This document shows positions 5,485-5,502 of a DNA stretch of 5,502 nucleotides, one piece after another. Below the pieces are notes generated by a model. It was not told the DNA's origin and made no database searches. It worked only from the letters and a program-made list of their open reading frames with translations. A program made the position numbers and the translations under genes. Position 1 is the first letter of the stretch. The number at the start of each line of letters is the position of its first letter. The DNA comes from Kiritimatiellia bacterium (GTDB lineage Bacteria; Verrucomicrobiota; Kiritimatiellia; RFP12; UBA1067), in NCBI GenBank assembly GCA_017547265.1, contig JAFYQC010000232.1, positions 1-5,502 of the forward strand, read 5' to 3'.

Positions 5485-5502
5485 TTGAGCAACGATTTTC
5501 TC
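5485..5502 (+). CDS. Start of an unidentified gene, cut off by the window end
   Basis: Only six codons are visible (TTG start, MSNDFL). The call rests on the upstream promoter and Shine-Dalgarno, not on the protein. In many bacteria aroA is followed by cmk and rpsA, but six residues cannot support an identification. Confidence 0.45.

Overview
The window comes from a GC-rich, probably anaerobic bacterium. The [FeFe]-hydrogenase end at the left edge suggests a fermentative, H2-evolving lifestyle. A fused shikimate kinase/dehydroquinate synthase, a Clostridia-like EPSP synthase signature and heptanucleotide short tandem repeats inside genes would fit a gut or sediment lineage such as the Kiritimatiellota/Lentisphaerota part of the PVC group. 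That placement is a low-confidence inference. I see no rRNA, tRNA, CRISPR array, transposase or phage gene.

Layout. Positions 1-922 (+): the 3' end of an [FeFe]-hydrogenase large subunit, then a small GHKL-type ATP-binding protein one base downstream. Positions 923-955: a perfect 10-bp stem-loop between convergent genes. Positions 951-1289 (-): a 112-residue DRTGG-domain protein, a family that often accompanies hydrogenase/ATPase clusters. Positions 1290-1428: a short spacer with a promoter and small inverted repeats. Positions 1429-2334 (-): an RluD/RluA-type 23S rRNA pseudouridine synthase with a heptamer-repeat insertion. Positions 2335-2801: a divergent intergenic region holding two promoters at its edges and a gene-free, structure-rich mosaic between them. 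Positions 2802-4292 (+): a bifunctional AroK-AroB fusion carrying a second heptamer-repeat insertion. Positions 4292-5392 (+): aroA, overlapping the fusion by one base (TGATG) with its own Shine-Dalgarno. Positions 5393-5502: a promoter, a strong Shine-Dalgarno and the first six codons of a further gene.

How the genes work together. The hydrogenase, ATP-binding and DRTGG proteins form a plausible hydrogenase-plus-accessory/regulatory module of unknown mechanism. AroK-AroB and AroA supply three of the seven chorismate-pathway reactions (dehydroquinate synthesis, shikimate phosphorylation, EPSP synthesis) from one operon. RluD is an unrelated ribosome-maturation gene divergent from it.

The most notable patterns are not a new multi-gene system. 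(1) Three genes (DRTGG, rluD, aroKB) share a near-identical extended -10 box, TATGSTATAMT, placed 6-8 bases before the ATG with no Shine-Dalgarno, which predicts leaderless mRNAs. The operon-internal aroA and the gene at the right edge instead have good Shine-Dalgarno sequences. (2) Two conserved housekeeping enzymes each contain an in-frame tract of 7-bp repeats of different sequence, which look like mobile or expanding microsatellites tolerated in surface loops. (3) AroA is unusually compact, with all the missing length upstream of the residue equivalent to E. coli Asp313.
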